NCBI RefSeq assembly: GCF_029836165.1
Contig: NZ_JAOEBG010000011.1
Coordinates: 62,001-126,000, forward strand
Direction: 5' to 3'
From: Pseudomonas sp. GD04091
GTDB taxonomy: Bacteria > Pseudomonadota > Gammaproteobacteria > Pseudomonadales > Pseudomonadaceae
Length of the DNA stretch: 64,000 bases
A program made the position numbers and the translations under genes. Below, piece by piece: positions 26,469 through 34,221 of the stretch; position 1 is the stretch's first letter, and each line of letters opens with the position of its first letter. The notes beneath the pieces are model-generated. The model worked only from the letters and a program-made list of their open reading frames with translations. It did no database searches and was not told the origin of the DNA.

Positions 26469-27632
26469 TCAGATCTTCGGCTGTTCCACATCGATCGGTT
26501 TGCGCAGATCCCGCAGGCTGCGCGTCACCGTCCCGGTATTGCACTTGGCCGCCGCCTGTTCCGGCGTCATGTTGCGGATGGTGCGGTAGAACAGCTCGCA
26601 GGTCTGCTTCTTCTGGGTTACCTGCCACTTGCTGGTACAGGCCTGCAGGGTGAGCTTGGCGTCAGCTTGCGGGTTGCGGCCCATGCCGGCCTGCCAGCAG
26701 GCGGCGGAGAGGTCCTGGCCCATCATCTTCAGGCCTGCGGCGTCGGCCTTGTCCTGGTCGCCGTCGTAGCTTTTCGGATCGGCGGCGTACCAGATCGCGC
26801 TCGGGTGGTTGGCGCCCAGTACGGGGACCTTGGCGCTGTCCGGCTCGGGCGTGATGCTGACCAACCCCAGCACGTTCACCTTCGGCCCATACTGCTGCTG
26901 GATCCAGGCGCGCACCGGCGCGCCGAAGGCCACCATCGGCAAGGCGCCTTTGCCGTCGTGGGTCAGGGTCACTTCCTTGACCATCCGCACCTGGTAGTCG
27001 TTGAAGTAGTCGTAGACGCCTTCCAGGTCCTTGCCCGCGCTGGCGGGCGCGGCGATCGGGGCGATGTCGACGATGGTCTGGTAGGCCGGGGTCTGGGTGG
27101 CCTCGACGCCGTTGAAGGTCAGCAGCTGCGCCCAGCGGTCGGTGGTGTTGGACTTCAGGTAGTCCTGGTAGCGGGTCAGCGAATAGTCCGGCGGGAAGTG
27201 CAGCAGTTCGATGCTGCGGCGGTTCTCCAGGGCCATGCCCAGCGGCAGGAACAGGGACCAGCTGTAATCCCAGCCACCTTTCTGGTTGAGCCGGGTGGCG
27301 CCCTGGTAGGCCAGCTCGCCGCTGTCGAGCAGCTTGCGCAAGGGTTCGGTGTAGCGGGGTGGCACGCCCGTGATGCTGGCGTGCAGCTTGTCGTTGTCGC
27401 GGTTCACCTTCACCTGGGCGTTGGCGTAGCCGTCGCGCTGCACGCTCTGGGTCAGGTAGTGCTCGACGGTCTGTTCCAGGGTCCAGTCGCGGTAGCAGAT
27501 GACGTTGCAGTTGTTGGGGTAGGCGAACAGCCGAGTGACCCGCTGGGCATCGCCCAGGTCGATCTGCGCGTCGGCCATGGCCAGGCCGCTGAAGGCGAGG
27601 GCGGCCAGGCCCGATACAGCAATCTTGTGCAT
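26469..27632 (-). CDS. Exported protein of unknown function, 387 codons
   Basis: The ATG at 27632 is preceded by AAGGAG. Residues 1-21 are a signal peptide (MHKIAVSGLAALAFSGLAMAD). The mature protein contains an early CNVICYRD cysteine pair, LEQTVEHYLTQSVQRDGYANAQVKVNRD, and a central region with aromatic-rich GGWDYSWSLFLPLGMALENRR. The C-terminal third has four further cysteines (AACWQAG, QACTSKW, TCELFYRT, AKCNTGT). The first part resembles periplasmic mixed alpha/beta folds but I recognise no named domain. It diverges from the M15-like peptidase gene by only ~65 bases, so the two may share a control region. Longer in-frame readings upstream lack a ribosome site. Confidence 0.7.
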   Translation of the reverse strand: MHKIAVSGLAALAFSGLAMADAQIDLGDAQRVTRLFAYPNNCNVICYRDWTLEQTVEHYLTQSVQRDGYANAQVKVNRDNDKLHASITGVPPRYTEPLRKLLDSGELAYQGATRLNQKGGWDYSWSLFLPLGMALENRRSIELLHFPPDYSLTRYQDYLKSNTTDRWAQLLTFNGVEATQTPAYQTIVDIAPIAAPASAGKDLEGVYDYFNDYQVRMVKEVTLTHDGKGALPMVAFGAPVRAWIQQQYGPKVNVLGLVSITPEPDSAKVPVLGANHPSAIWYAADPKSYDGDQDKADAAGLKMMGQDLSAACWQAGMGRNPQADAKLTLQACTSKWQVTQKKQTCELFYRTIRNMTPEQAAAKCNTGTVTRSLRDLRKPIDVEQPKI

Positions 27633-27696
27633 GCTTAACTCCTTGTCAGTGGCCGCCAGGACGGCGGGCGCCCATGGTGGATGAAGAGGTGGGGGC

Positions 27697-28281
27697 ATGA
27701 AAAGCGGCAAGGCATGGCTATTGGCCGGCGTGTTGATCGGTCTGGGCGCGGCCCACGCAGACGAGCGGGACGTGTGGATGTTTGCCCAGTGGGCAGGGGA
27801 TCACGAGAACCGCAGGTTCCGTGAAATGTTGGTGGATGCGCGGCTGTATGGGGTGGTGCCGATCCACCAGTTGCTGCGCTCGGCTTCGGATTGGCGCCTG
27901 TGCAAGGCCTCGCCGTTCGCGGTGCCGCCAGCGAGCCACTGGCCGGCGGTGCGTTCGACGCTGTCGCTGATCAGGACGCTGGACGAGCAGGGCATCCTGC
28001 GCCAGTTCGAAGTGGTCTCGGCCTATCGCGACCCGCGTCTGAATGCCTGTGCCGGTGGTGCGCCGAGCAGCGCGCACATGCGCGCCTTCGCCGTCGACCT
28101 GCTACTGCCGCCCTGGGCCGATCCCAACCCGCTGTGCCGCTTCTGGCAGCAGCATGGCGCGGCCTGGAACATGGGGCTGGGCCGTTATCCCTCTGGACGC
28201 ATCCATCTCGATACAGCCGGTTACCGCACCTGGGGCGGTGATGGCGGCGCCGGTTCGTCGTTCTGCAGCAAGCCCAGCTGA
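27697..28281 (+). CDS. Exported M15-like (D-Ala-D-Ala carboxypeptidase) peptidase
   Basis: The protein has 194 residues from ATG 27697. A signal peptide covers ~1-21 (MKSGKAWLLAGVLIGLGAAHA). The motifs SAYRDPRLNACAGGAPSSAHMRAFAVDL and GRIHLDT supply the His...Asp...His zinc ligands of M15_3 peptidases (YcbK/VanY superfamily), which cut cell-wall peptides. Cysteines at CRFWQ and FCSKPS near the end may pair. Its last 61 bases overlap the convergent LysR gene. Whether it cleaves peptidoglycan or only binds it cannot be told from sequence. Confidence 0.75.
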   Translation: MKSGKAWLLAGVLIGLGAAHADERDVWMFAQWAGDHENRRFREMLVDARLYGVVPIHQLLRSASDWRLCKASPFAVPPASHWPAVRSTLSLIRTLDEQGILRQFEVVSAYRDPRLNACAGGAPSSAHMRAFAVDLLLPPWADPNPLCRFWQQHGAAWNMGLGRYPSGRIHLDTAGYRTWGGDGGAGSSFCSKPS

Positions 28282-29126
28282 GCCAGGCAAGCCTGGCATT
28301 CGCCGCTGACCCACTGCGCAAAGCATTGGCGCTTGCTGCCGTCATCCAGCGGTTGCGGGCTGAGCAGGTGATAGCCGGAGCCATCGCGTAGGAAGCCGAA
28401 AGGCGCCTGCAACTGGCCATTGTCGAGTTCGTCATGGACCATCAGCGCCGAGGCGATGGCCAGCCCCATGCCCGCGCCGGCGGCCTGGATCGACAGGTAG
28501 AAGTGTTCGAAGTCGCTGCGTTGCCGTTGCCGGATATCCTGGCCGCTCAGGCGCAGCCAGGTCGCCCAGGCATCCGGACGGGTGGCGCTGTGCAGCAGGC
28601 GCTGGCCCTTGAAGCCTGGTGTGGCGACCGGGCCTATCCATTCATCGCAGATCTTCAGGCTGTGCAATCGGCGGTCCCAGTGGAAGTCGTCGCGGCGCAA
28701 GGCCAGGTCGATGCCGCCGCGCAGGAAATCCACCGGTCCGCCTGCCGCCACCAGGTGCAACTGCAGGTCGGGATGTTCGGCATGCAAGCGCGGCAGGCGC
28801 GGGATCAGCCAGCGCATGGCGATGGTCGGCTCGCAGGACACCACCAGCACATTGTCGTGGGGTGCTTGTTGCAGGCGCTGCACGGCACCTTCCAGCTGCT
28901 CGAAGATCGCTTGGGTGGTGCCGTGCAGGTCGCGTCCGGCGTGGGTGAGGAAGATCGCCCGGTTGCGGCGCTCGAACAGTTCCACCCCAAGGCTTTCCTC
29001 GAGCAGGCGCACCTGGCGGCTGACGGCGCCGTGGGTGACGTGCAGCTGTTCGGCGGCGCGCACGAAGCTTTCGGTGCGGGCGGCGATGTCGAAGTAGCGC
29101 AAGGCGGTGAGGGGAGGCAGTTTCAT
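28221..29126 (-). CDS. LysR-family transcriptional regulator (GcvA-like)
   Basis: The regulator has 301 residues from ATG 29126; the upstream in-frame start at 29159 has no ribosome site. The N-terminal winged helix is LTALRYFDIAARTESFVRAAEQLHVTHGAVSRQVRLLEESLG, of the GcvA subgroup. The effector domain has CEPTIAMRWLIPRLPRLHAEHPDLQLHL. It is divergent from a LysE-type exporter, the usual arrangement for a regulator of export or of the exported amino acid. The dyad at 29212-29256 between them is a candidate operator. Its 3' end overlaps the peptidase gene by 61 bases. Confidence 0.9.
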   Translation of the reverse strand: MKLPPLTALRYFDIAARTESFVRAAEQLHVTHGAVSRQVRLLEESLGVELFERRNRAIFLTHAGRDLHGTTQAIFEQLEGAVQRLQQAPHDNVLVVSCEPTIAMRWLIPRLPRLHAEHPDLQLHLVAAGGPVDFLRGGIDLALRRDDFHWDRRLHSLKICDEWIGPVATPGFKGQRLLHSATRPDAWATWLRLSGQDIRQRQRSDFEHFYLSIQAAGAGMGLAIASALMVHDELDNGQLQAPFGFLRDGSGYHLLSPQPLDDGSKRQCFAQWVSGECQACLAQLGLLQNDEPAPPSPPQVR

Positions 29127-29211
29127 GCGCTGGCCTGTTTCGAGTGCGGCGTAAAGCATCGTCGGAGCGGGGTAGCCCCGGGATTGGCCGCTCGGCTCAA
29201 TGAAAATAGGT

Positions 29212-29256
29212 GAGTAAAACTAGCAGATTCCCTTCACTATTAATCGTTTTCTACTC
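29212..29256. promoter_or_regulatory. Candidate LysR operator dyad
   Basis: GAGTAAAAC (29212-29220) and GTTTTCTACTC (29246-29256) are imperfect reverse complements in an AT-rich gap between the LysR and LysE genes. Their position suits autoregulation and exporter control. Inference only. Confidence 0.35.
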
Positions 29257-29313
29257 ATTCGTTCCAACAGGATAATCCCATCTTCCGTGAATTTTCATCG
29301 AGGATACCTGTTC

Positions 29314-29928
29314 GTGAGCGAACTCATCGCCGTCGCCCTCTTTACCATCCTGGCCGTCATCAGTCCTGGCGCCGATTTCGCCATGGTCACCCGCAGCAGC
29401 TATGCACAGGGCCGCAAGGCCGGGCTCGCGGCGGCGGTGGGCATCGCCCTGGGGGTGCAGGTGCATGTGCTGTACACCGTGCTCGGCATTGCCGTGATCA
29501 TCAGCCAGAGCCCGTCGCTGTTCCTGGCGATGAAGGTGGTGGGCGCGGGCTATCTGATCTACCTCGGCTACAAGTCGCTGACCAACACCACGCGCATCAG
29601 CCTCGACGGCCTGGCGCCCAGCCAGGCAAGCGTGGCCAGCGCGCTGCGCACGGGCTTTCTGACCAACGCGCTGAATCCCAAGACCATGCTCTTCGTGGTC
29701 AGCGCCTACACCCAGGTGGTGCAGCCTGGCAGCCCGCTGGCGCTGGACTTCGCCTATGGCGCGTTCATGTCCTTCGCGCACTGGGTTTGGTTCAGCCTGG
29801 TGGCGGTGTTCTTCTCCAGCAGCGGGCTGCGTCGGGCGATGATCGAGCGGCAACTGCTGGTCGACCGGGTCATCGGCGTCGCGCTGATCGGGCTGGGGCT
29901 TGCCGTTGTCGTCGCGGGTGTTCGTTAA
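29314..29928 (+). CDS. LysE/RhtB-family amino-acid exporter
   Basis: The inner-membrane protein has 204 residues from GTG 29314 (GAGGA nine bases upstream); the earlier GTG at 29287 lacks spacing to a ribosome site. It has about six hydrophobic helices. The family start motif SELIAVALFTILAVISPGADFAMVTRSSYAQGRKAGL (containing SPGAD) is intact, as are the mid-protein GYLIYLGYKSL and the NALNPKTMLFVVSAYTQVV segments. It is expected to export a neutral or basic amino acid or a small amine, regulated by the divergent LysR. Confidence 0.9.
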   Translation: MSELIAVALFTILAVISPGADFAMVTRSSYAQGRKAGLAAAVGIALGVQVHVLYTVLGIAVIISQSPSLFLAMKVVGAGYLIYLGYKSLTNTTRISLDGLAPSQASVASALRTGFLTNALNPKTMLFVVSAYTQVVQPGSPLALDFAYGAFMSFAHWVWFSLVAVFFSSSGLRRAMIERQLLVDRVIGVALIGLGLAVVVAGVR

Positions 29929-29968
29929 GCTTCGACGGGCAAGGGATTGTGTCCTGGCATGGCTCCAT

Positions 29969-29987
29969 GCTAATGATAGGTATTCCT
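29969..29987. promoter_or_regulatory. Fur-box-like sequence before the ECF sigma gene
   Basis: GCTAATGATAGGTATTCCT matches the Fur consensus at about 12 of 19 positions by hand. It lies 21 bases before the sigma-factor start, as expected for iron-repressed surface-signalling operons. Confidence 0.5.
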
Positions 29988-30007
29988 ATTTGCGTCCGGC
30001 TTGTCTT

Positions 30008-30493
30008 GTGTCCGACCCCGCAGCTGACCTCTATCGCACCAATCACCGGTGGCTCTGTGCCTGGCTGTACAGGCGGCTGCATTGCCCGCACGATGCGGCT
30101 GACTTGGCCCAGGACACCTTCCTGCGTGCGCTGGATGCGCCGCAATTGAACAGCATCGACCAGCCCAAGGCATTTCTGGCCACGATCGCGCGGCGTTTGC
30201 TGAGCAATCTTTATCGGCGCCGGGCCCTCGAGCAGGCTTATCTGGATGAGCTGGCGAGCCTGCCTGAGCACTGCCACCCCTCACCTGAGGAGCTGGCCTT
30301 GGTGCGCGAGGCCTTGGCCGAGATTGACCGGTTGCTCGATGGCCTGCCAGTGCGCGCACGTCAGGCATTCATCCTGCATCGGCTGGAAGGCCTGAGCCAG
30401 CCGGTGATCGCCGAGCAGTTGGGGATCTCGCTGGCCACGGTCGAGCGTGATTTGCGCCGGGCCTTCCTGCATTGCCTGGGCCTGACACCATGA
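30008..30493 (+). CDS. FecI-like ECF sigma factor (surface signalling set 1)
   Basis: The sigma factor has 161 residues from GTG 30008. Region 2 is DLAQDTFLRALDAPQLNSIDQPKAFLATIARRLLSNLYRRRALEQAYLDEL, with the -10-recognition helix. Region 4 is LDGLPVRARQAFILHRLEGLSQPVIAEQLGISLATVERDLRRA. No region 1 or 3 is present, as in other ECF sigma factors. Longer readings to 29900 run back into the LysE gene. The next gene, fecR, begins inside the stop codon (ATGA), so sigma and anti-sigma are co-translated. The likely target is the TonB receptor downstream. Confidence 0.9.
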   Translation: MSDPAADLYRTNHRWLCAWLYRRLHCPHDAADLAQDTFLRALDAPQLNSIDQPKAFLATIARRLLSNLYRRRALEQAYLDELASLPEHCHPSPEELALVREALAEIDRLLDGLPVRARQAFILHRLEGLSQPVIAEQLGISLATVERDLRRAFLHCLGLTP

Positions 30494-31449
30494 CGGATCT
30501 CGAGCAGGCCACCCGCGATGCGGTGGACTGGTTGCTGCTGCTGGAGCGCCTTCCTCCGGAGGACGCAGCCCACGCCAGCTTTCGCCAGTGGCTGGAGCAA
30601 CTCCCGGTGCATCAGGTGGCCTGGCAGCGCGTCAATGGGGTGCTGGCGGCACCATTGGCCGATCTGCGTGGCAGCGGTCAGTTGCCAATGGCCGCCCGGG
30701 CCTTGCGCAGTGGTGCGCAGGTCTCGCGGCGCCGGCTCGTCGGAGGAGGGCTGGCCGGCCTGCTGCTGGCGCTGGGCGGCGCTGCCTGGCTCAACCGTCT
30801 GGCGCCGCTGGACCAGTTGTTCGCCGACCTGCGCACAGGGACTGGCGAGCGCCGAAGCTTTTCGCTGGATGACGGTAGCCGTGTGACGCTGGATGCGCGC
30901 AGCGCGGTCGATGTGCGCTCGGTCGGCACAGTGCGCGAGCTGTACCTGAAGGCCGGTGCCATGCTGCTGCAAGCGGCTGCGCAGGCGGGCGAGCCGATGA
31001 CCGTGCGCTGTCGCGACGGTCGGTTGCAGTGCAGTGGCGCGACCTTGGTACTGCGCCAGCAGCAGGCCGCGACCGTGCTCGGCGTGCAGCAGGGTTGCGT
31101 GCTGCTCACCACCGGATTGGGCGACAGTCAATTGTTGCAGGCTGGCCAGGTGGTGCGTTTCGACCGCCAGCGGATCACTGCGCAGGCGGCCTCGTTGTGG
31201 TCGCGCAGCACCTGGGCACAAGGTTATCTCGAGGTGCGCGACGAGGCGTTGGGCGAGGTGGTGGAGGCGTTGCGACCTTATCGGGCCGGGCTGCTGCGGA
31301 TCAGTCCGCAGGCGTCGCGCCTGCGGGTCTACGGCAGCTTCCCGCTGGCCGAGGTGGAGCGCACCTTGCTGGCGCTGGCGCAGACCTTGCCGATCGAGGT
31401 TGCCAGCAGCGGTTTCTGGCTGACGCGCATCGAAATGAAAAACGCGTGA
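30490..31449 (+). CDS. FecR-type anti-sigma/transmembrane sensor (set 1)
   Basis: The protein has 319 residues from ATG 30490 (overlapping the sigma stop). The N-terminal cytoplasmic DUF4880 segment AVDWLLLLERLPPEDAAHASFRQWLEQLPVHQVAWQRV binds the sigma factor. A single transmembrane helix (GLAGLLLALGGAAWL) follows at ~90-105, then the FecR core (GERRSFSLDDGSRVTLDARSAVDV). The C-terminal part (GEVVEALRPYRAGLLRISP...) should contact the receptor STN domain in the periplasm. It transmits the ferri-siderophore signal from receptor to sigma. Confidence 0.9.
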   Translation: MTDLEQATRDAVDWLLLLERLPPEDAAHASFRQWLEQLPVHQVAWQRVNGVLAAPLADLRGSGQLPMAARALRSGAQVSRRRLVGGGLAGLLLALGGAAWLNRLAPLDQLFADLRTGTGERRSFSLDDGSRVTLDARSAVDVRSVGTVRELYLKAGAMLLQAAAQAGEPMTVRCRDGRLQCSGATLVLRQQQAATVLGVQQGCVLLTTGLGDSQLLQAGQVVRFDRQRITAQAASLWSRSTWAQGYLEVRDEALGEVVEALRPYRAGLLRISPQASRLRVYGSFPLAEVERTLLALAQTLPIEVASSGFWLTRIEMKNA

Positions 31450-31507
31450 GGGGATTGCGGGTCTGGCGTGTCCTGTCTGCAACATCCACTCACTTTGAGC
31501 GACATCC

Positions 31508-33946
31508 ATGTCCAACCTTGTCTTTCACCCCAGCGTTCTGGCCCTGGCCATCGCGGTGGGCAGCAGTGGCCTGATCGCTTCACTCCAGGCCGCCGAATCG
31601 GTCAACAGTCTGTACAGCTACGACATCGCCCCAGGGCCGCTGGGTGACACGCTCGCACGCATCGCCCGCGAGGGTGGCCAGGTGCTTTCGGCAGATCCAG
31701 CCTTGGTGCAGGGCCATCAGGCACCTGCCATTCGCGGTCAGATGAGCAGCCGTGAGGCTGCCGAGCGAGCCCTGGTCGGCAGCGGTCTGGTCCTGAGCAT
31801 CACCCCGGGTGGCGCCTGGAGCCTGCAGCCCTTGTCGAGTGGCGAGTCGCTGGAGTTGGCGCCGACCCAGGTCGATGGGCGCGGAGCAGAAAGTGCCTGG
31901 GGGCCGGTTGACGGTTATGTGGCCAAGCGTACCGGCACAGCTACCAAGTCCGACACTTCCGTGCTGGAAGTGCCGCAGACCGTCAACATCGTCACCGCGC
32001 AGCAGATCACCGCCCAAGGGGCGCAGAGCGTGACCGAGGCCTTGCGCTATACCCCCGGCATTACCGGGGGTGGCTTTCCGGACCGGGTCGGCCTGTTTGA
32101 CGAGGTCACCTCGCGTGGCTTCCTGCCGGCGCCCCTGTACCTCGATGGCCTGCACCTGCCGTACGGTAACGGCAGCACCGGCGGTGCGATGCAGATCGAC
32201 CCTTACACCCTGGAGCGCATCGAGGTGCTCAAGGGGCCGGCCTCGGTGCTCTACGGGCAGAACCAGCCGGGCGGCATCATCAACATGGTTTCCAAACGTC
32301 CCACCGCCACACCCGTGCACGAGATCGTGTTTGGCGGTGGCAGCCAGGACCGGCGCTATGGCGCTTTCGACTTCGGTGGCCCGCTGGACCCGCAAGGCCA
32401 GTGGCTGTATCGCCTGACCGGTACCGTCACTGACAAGAATGGCGAGATCGACTATGTCGAGCAGAAGCGCTACATGCTTGCCCCCAGCCTGACCTGGATG
32501 CCCAGCGAACAACTGACCCTGACCCTGTACGGGCACTTCCAGAAAGACAACGACGTTCCCGAGGCCCAAGGGCTGCCAGCCGTCGGCACGGTCTTCAACA
32601 CCCCGCACGGGCGTATCAAGCGCAGCACCTTCATCGGTGAGCCCGGCCTGAACAGCTACGACCGCGATCAGTACAGCTTCGGCTATGAACTGAGCTATGT
32701 GCTCAACGATGTCTGGACGCTGCGGCAGAACACCCGCTATGCCTCCGTGGACGACCGCTACGTTGCGCCATTGCACGGCTATCGTTTCGTCACCAACCCC
32801 AGCACCGGCGCCGACGATCAGCGCTACATGACCCGATACGGCGTGGACTGGGCGCAGAACAACAAGGTGCTGGGCATCGACAACATCGCCCAGGCGCGCT
32901 TTGCCACCGGGGATATCCAGCACACCGTGCTTATCGGCGTTGACCGCTATCACTCCAACTCCAAGTTTCTCGGCCGCTACGACTACAACGCGCCGGCCAT
33001 CGACCTGTATGACCCGGTCTATGGCCAGCGGCCGAACTACGTCAATCCCAACCGTTGGGACAACACCATCGACCAGACGGGCCTGTATGTGCAGGATCAG
33101 CTCGATTGGGGGCGTTGGTTCCTCACCGTGGGGGGGCGCTATGACTGGGCCCGGACCGACAACCGCCAGCCATTGGCCGGTACCCGCAGCGGCAGCCGCG
33201 ATGAGCAGTTCAGCGGTCGCGCCGGCCTGGGCTACAAGTTCGACAATGGCGTCACGCCTTACGTGAGTTACGCGGAGTCGTTCCAGCCGCTCAGTGGCAC
33301 CGACGCCGAGGGCAAGCCATTCGAGCCCTCGACCGGCAAGCAGTACGAGACCGGGATCAAGTACCAGCCCGTGGGGCAGGAGAGCTTTGTGCAGTTGTCG
33401 GTGTACCAGATCGACCAACAGAACGCGTTGACTTCCAACCCCGACAACCCTACCTACAGCAATCAGTCCGGTGCGCTGCGTTCCAGGGGCGTGGAGCTGG
33501 AAGGCAAGCTCAAGGTGGCCCGCGACCTGAACGTGATCGCCTCGGTGGCGCGCAATCAGGTCAAGTTCACCAAGGACAACGATGGTCGTCAGGGGCGGCA
33601 CATGGCGGGGACCTCCCCCCTGACCGCTTCGCTGTGGCTGGACTACCAGGTGCGTGGCGATTCTCCCTGGCGCGGCGTGGGGGCTGGTATCGGTGCTCGC
33701 TACGTGCGCGGCAGCGATGGCACGGACGTCGCCGAAGAACACTTCGTGACCCCGTCCTACACAGTGTTCGACGGCATGCTGTCCTATGACTTTGGCGAGT
33801 CGCCACTGCAGGTTCGCGGCCTGAAGCTGAAACTGAACATGCATAACCTGGAAGACCGCAAGTACATCAGCAGCTGCACCACCGAGCTGGACTGCTATTA
33901 CGGTGAAGGGCGCACGATGACCACCGACCTGACCTACAACTGGTAA
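31508..33946 (+). CDS. TonB-dependent siderophore receptor with STN signalling domain (set 1)
   Basis: This 812-residue outer-membrane receptor starts at ATG 31508. A signal peptide covers ~1-29 (FHPSVLALAIAVGSSGLIASLQAAE). An STN (secretin/TonB N-terminal) domain is at ~35-115 (PGPLGDTLARIAREGGQVLSADPALVQGHQAP). The plug follows (VTSRGFLPAPLYLDGLHLPYGNGSTGGAMQIDPYTLERIEVLKGPASVLYGQNQPGG), then a 22-strand barrel ending TDLTYNW with a Cys-rich CTTELDCYYGEG loop. It resembles FhuA/FoxA/FhuE-type hydroxamate receptors; the exact ligand is unknown. The STN domain makes it a transducer that works with the FecR and sigma genes just upstream. Confidence 0.92.
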   Translation: MSNLVFHPSVLALAIAVGSSGLIASLQAAESVNSLYSYDIAPGPLGDTLARIAREGGQVLSADPALVQGHQAPAIRGQMSSREAAERALVGSGLVLSITPGGAWSLQPLSSGESLELAPTQVDGRGAESAWGPVDGYVAKRTGTATKSDTSVLEVPQTVNIVTAQQITAQGAQSVTEALRYTPGITGGGFPDRVGLFDEVTSRGFLPAPLYLDGLHLPYGNGSTGGAMQIDPYTLERIEVLKGPASVLYGQNQPGGIINMVSKRPTATPVHEIVFGGGSQDRRYGAFDFGGPLDPQGQWLYRLTGTVTDKNGEIDYVEQKRYMLAPSLTWMPSEQLTLTLYGHFQKDNDVPEAQGLPAVGTVFNTPHGRIKRSTFIGEPGLNSYDRDQYSFGYELSYVLNDVWTLRQNTRYASVDDRYVAPLHGYRFVTNPSTGADDQRYMTRYGVDWAQNNKVLGIDNIAQARFATGDIQHTVLIGVDRYHSNSKFLGRYDYNAPAIDLYDPVYGQRPNYVNPNRWDNTIDQTGLYVQDQLDWGRWFLTVGGRYDWARTDNRQPLAGTRSGSRDEQFSGRAGLGYKFDNGVTPYVSYAESFQPLSGTDAEGKPFEPSTGKQYETGIKYQPVGQESFVQLSVYQIDQQNALTSNPDNPTYSNQSGALRSRGVELEGKLKVARDLNVIASVARNQVKFTKDNDGRQGRHMAGTSPLTASLWLDYQVRGDSPWRGVGAGIGARYVRGSDGTDVAEEHFVTPSYTVFDGMLSYDFGESPLQVRGLKLKLNMHNLEDRKYISSCTTELDCYYGEGRTMTTDLTYNW

Positions 33947-34012
33947 GGTCGGGCCCGCCTGTCTGCAGGTTGCAGGCAGGTGGGGCGATGGCTGCTTTTT
34001 TGCGGACAAAGA

Positions 34013-34043
34013 AAAAGGGCTCATCTTTCGATGAGCCCTTTTA
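34013..34043. terminator. Bidirectional terminator between receptor and tRNA-Met
   Basis: AAAAGGGCTCAT and ATGAGCCCTTTT pair around CTTTCG, giving T runs on both strands. It ends the plus-strand receptor and the minus-strand tRNA transcript. Confidence 0.85.
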
Positions 34044-34048
34044 GAAGG

Positions 34049-34125
34049 TGGTGGCTACACAGGGACTTGAACCCCGGACCCCAGCATTATGAATGCTATG
34101 CTCTAACCAACTGAGCTATGTAGCC
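34049..34125 (-). tRNA. tRNA-Met (CAT)
   Basis: The 77-base minus-strand cloverleaf starts GGCTACATAGCTCAGTTGGT and has the anticodon loop TTCATAA (anticodon CAT) on stem TAGCA/TGCTG. The T arm is GTTCAAGTC, the acceptor stem GGCTACA/TGTAGCC, and the encoded 3' end ACCA. It resembles E. coli elongator tRNA-Met, not the initiator or the tRNA-Ile2, although the last would need lysidine modification evidence to exclude. Confidence 0.95.
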
Positions 34126-34221
34126 AACTTGGCGCGCATTATTAGCTCGAATCGCGATCCTGTCAACAACGTTTTCAAAAAAAATTTCCGACCTTTCAAA
34201 CGCTTAGCCGGCAGACTCGGT

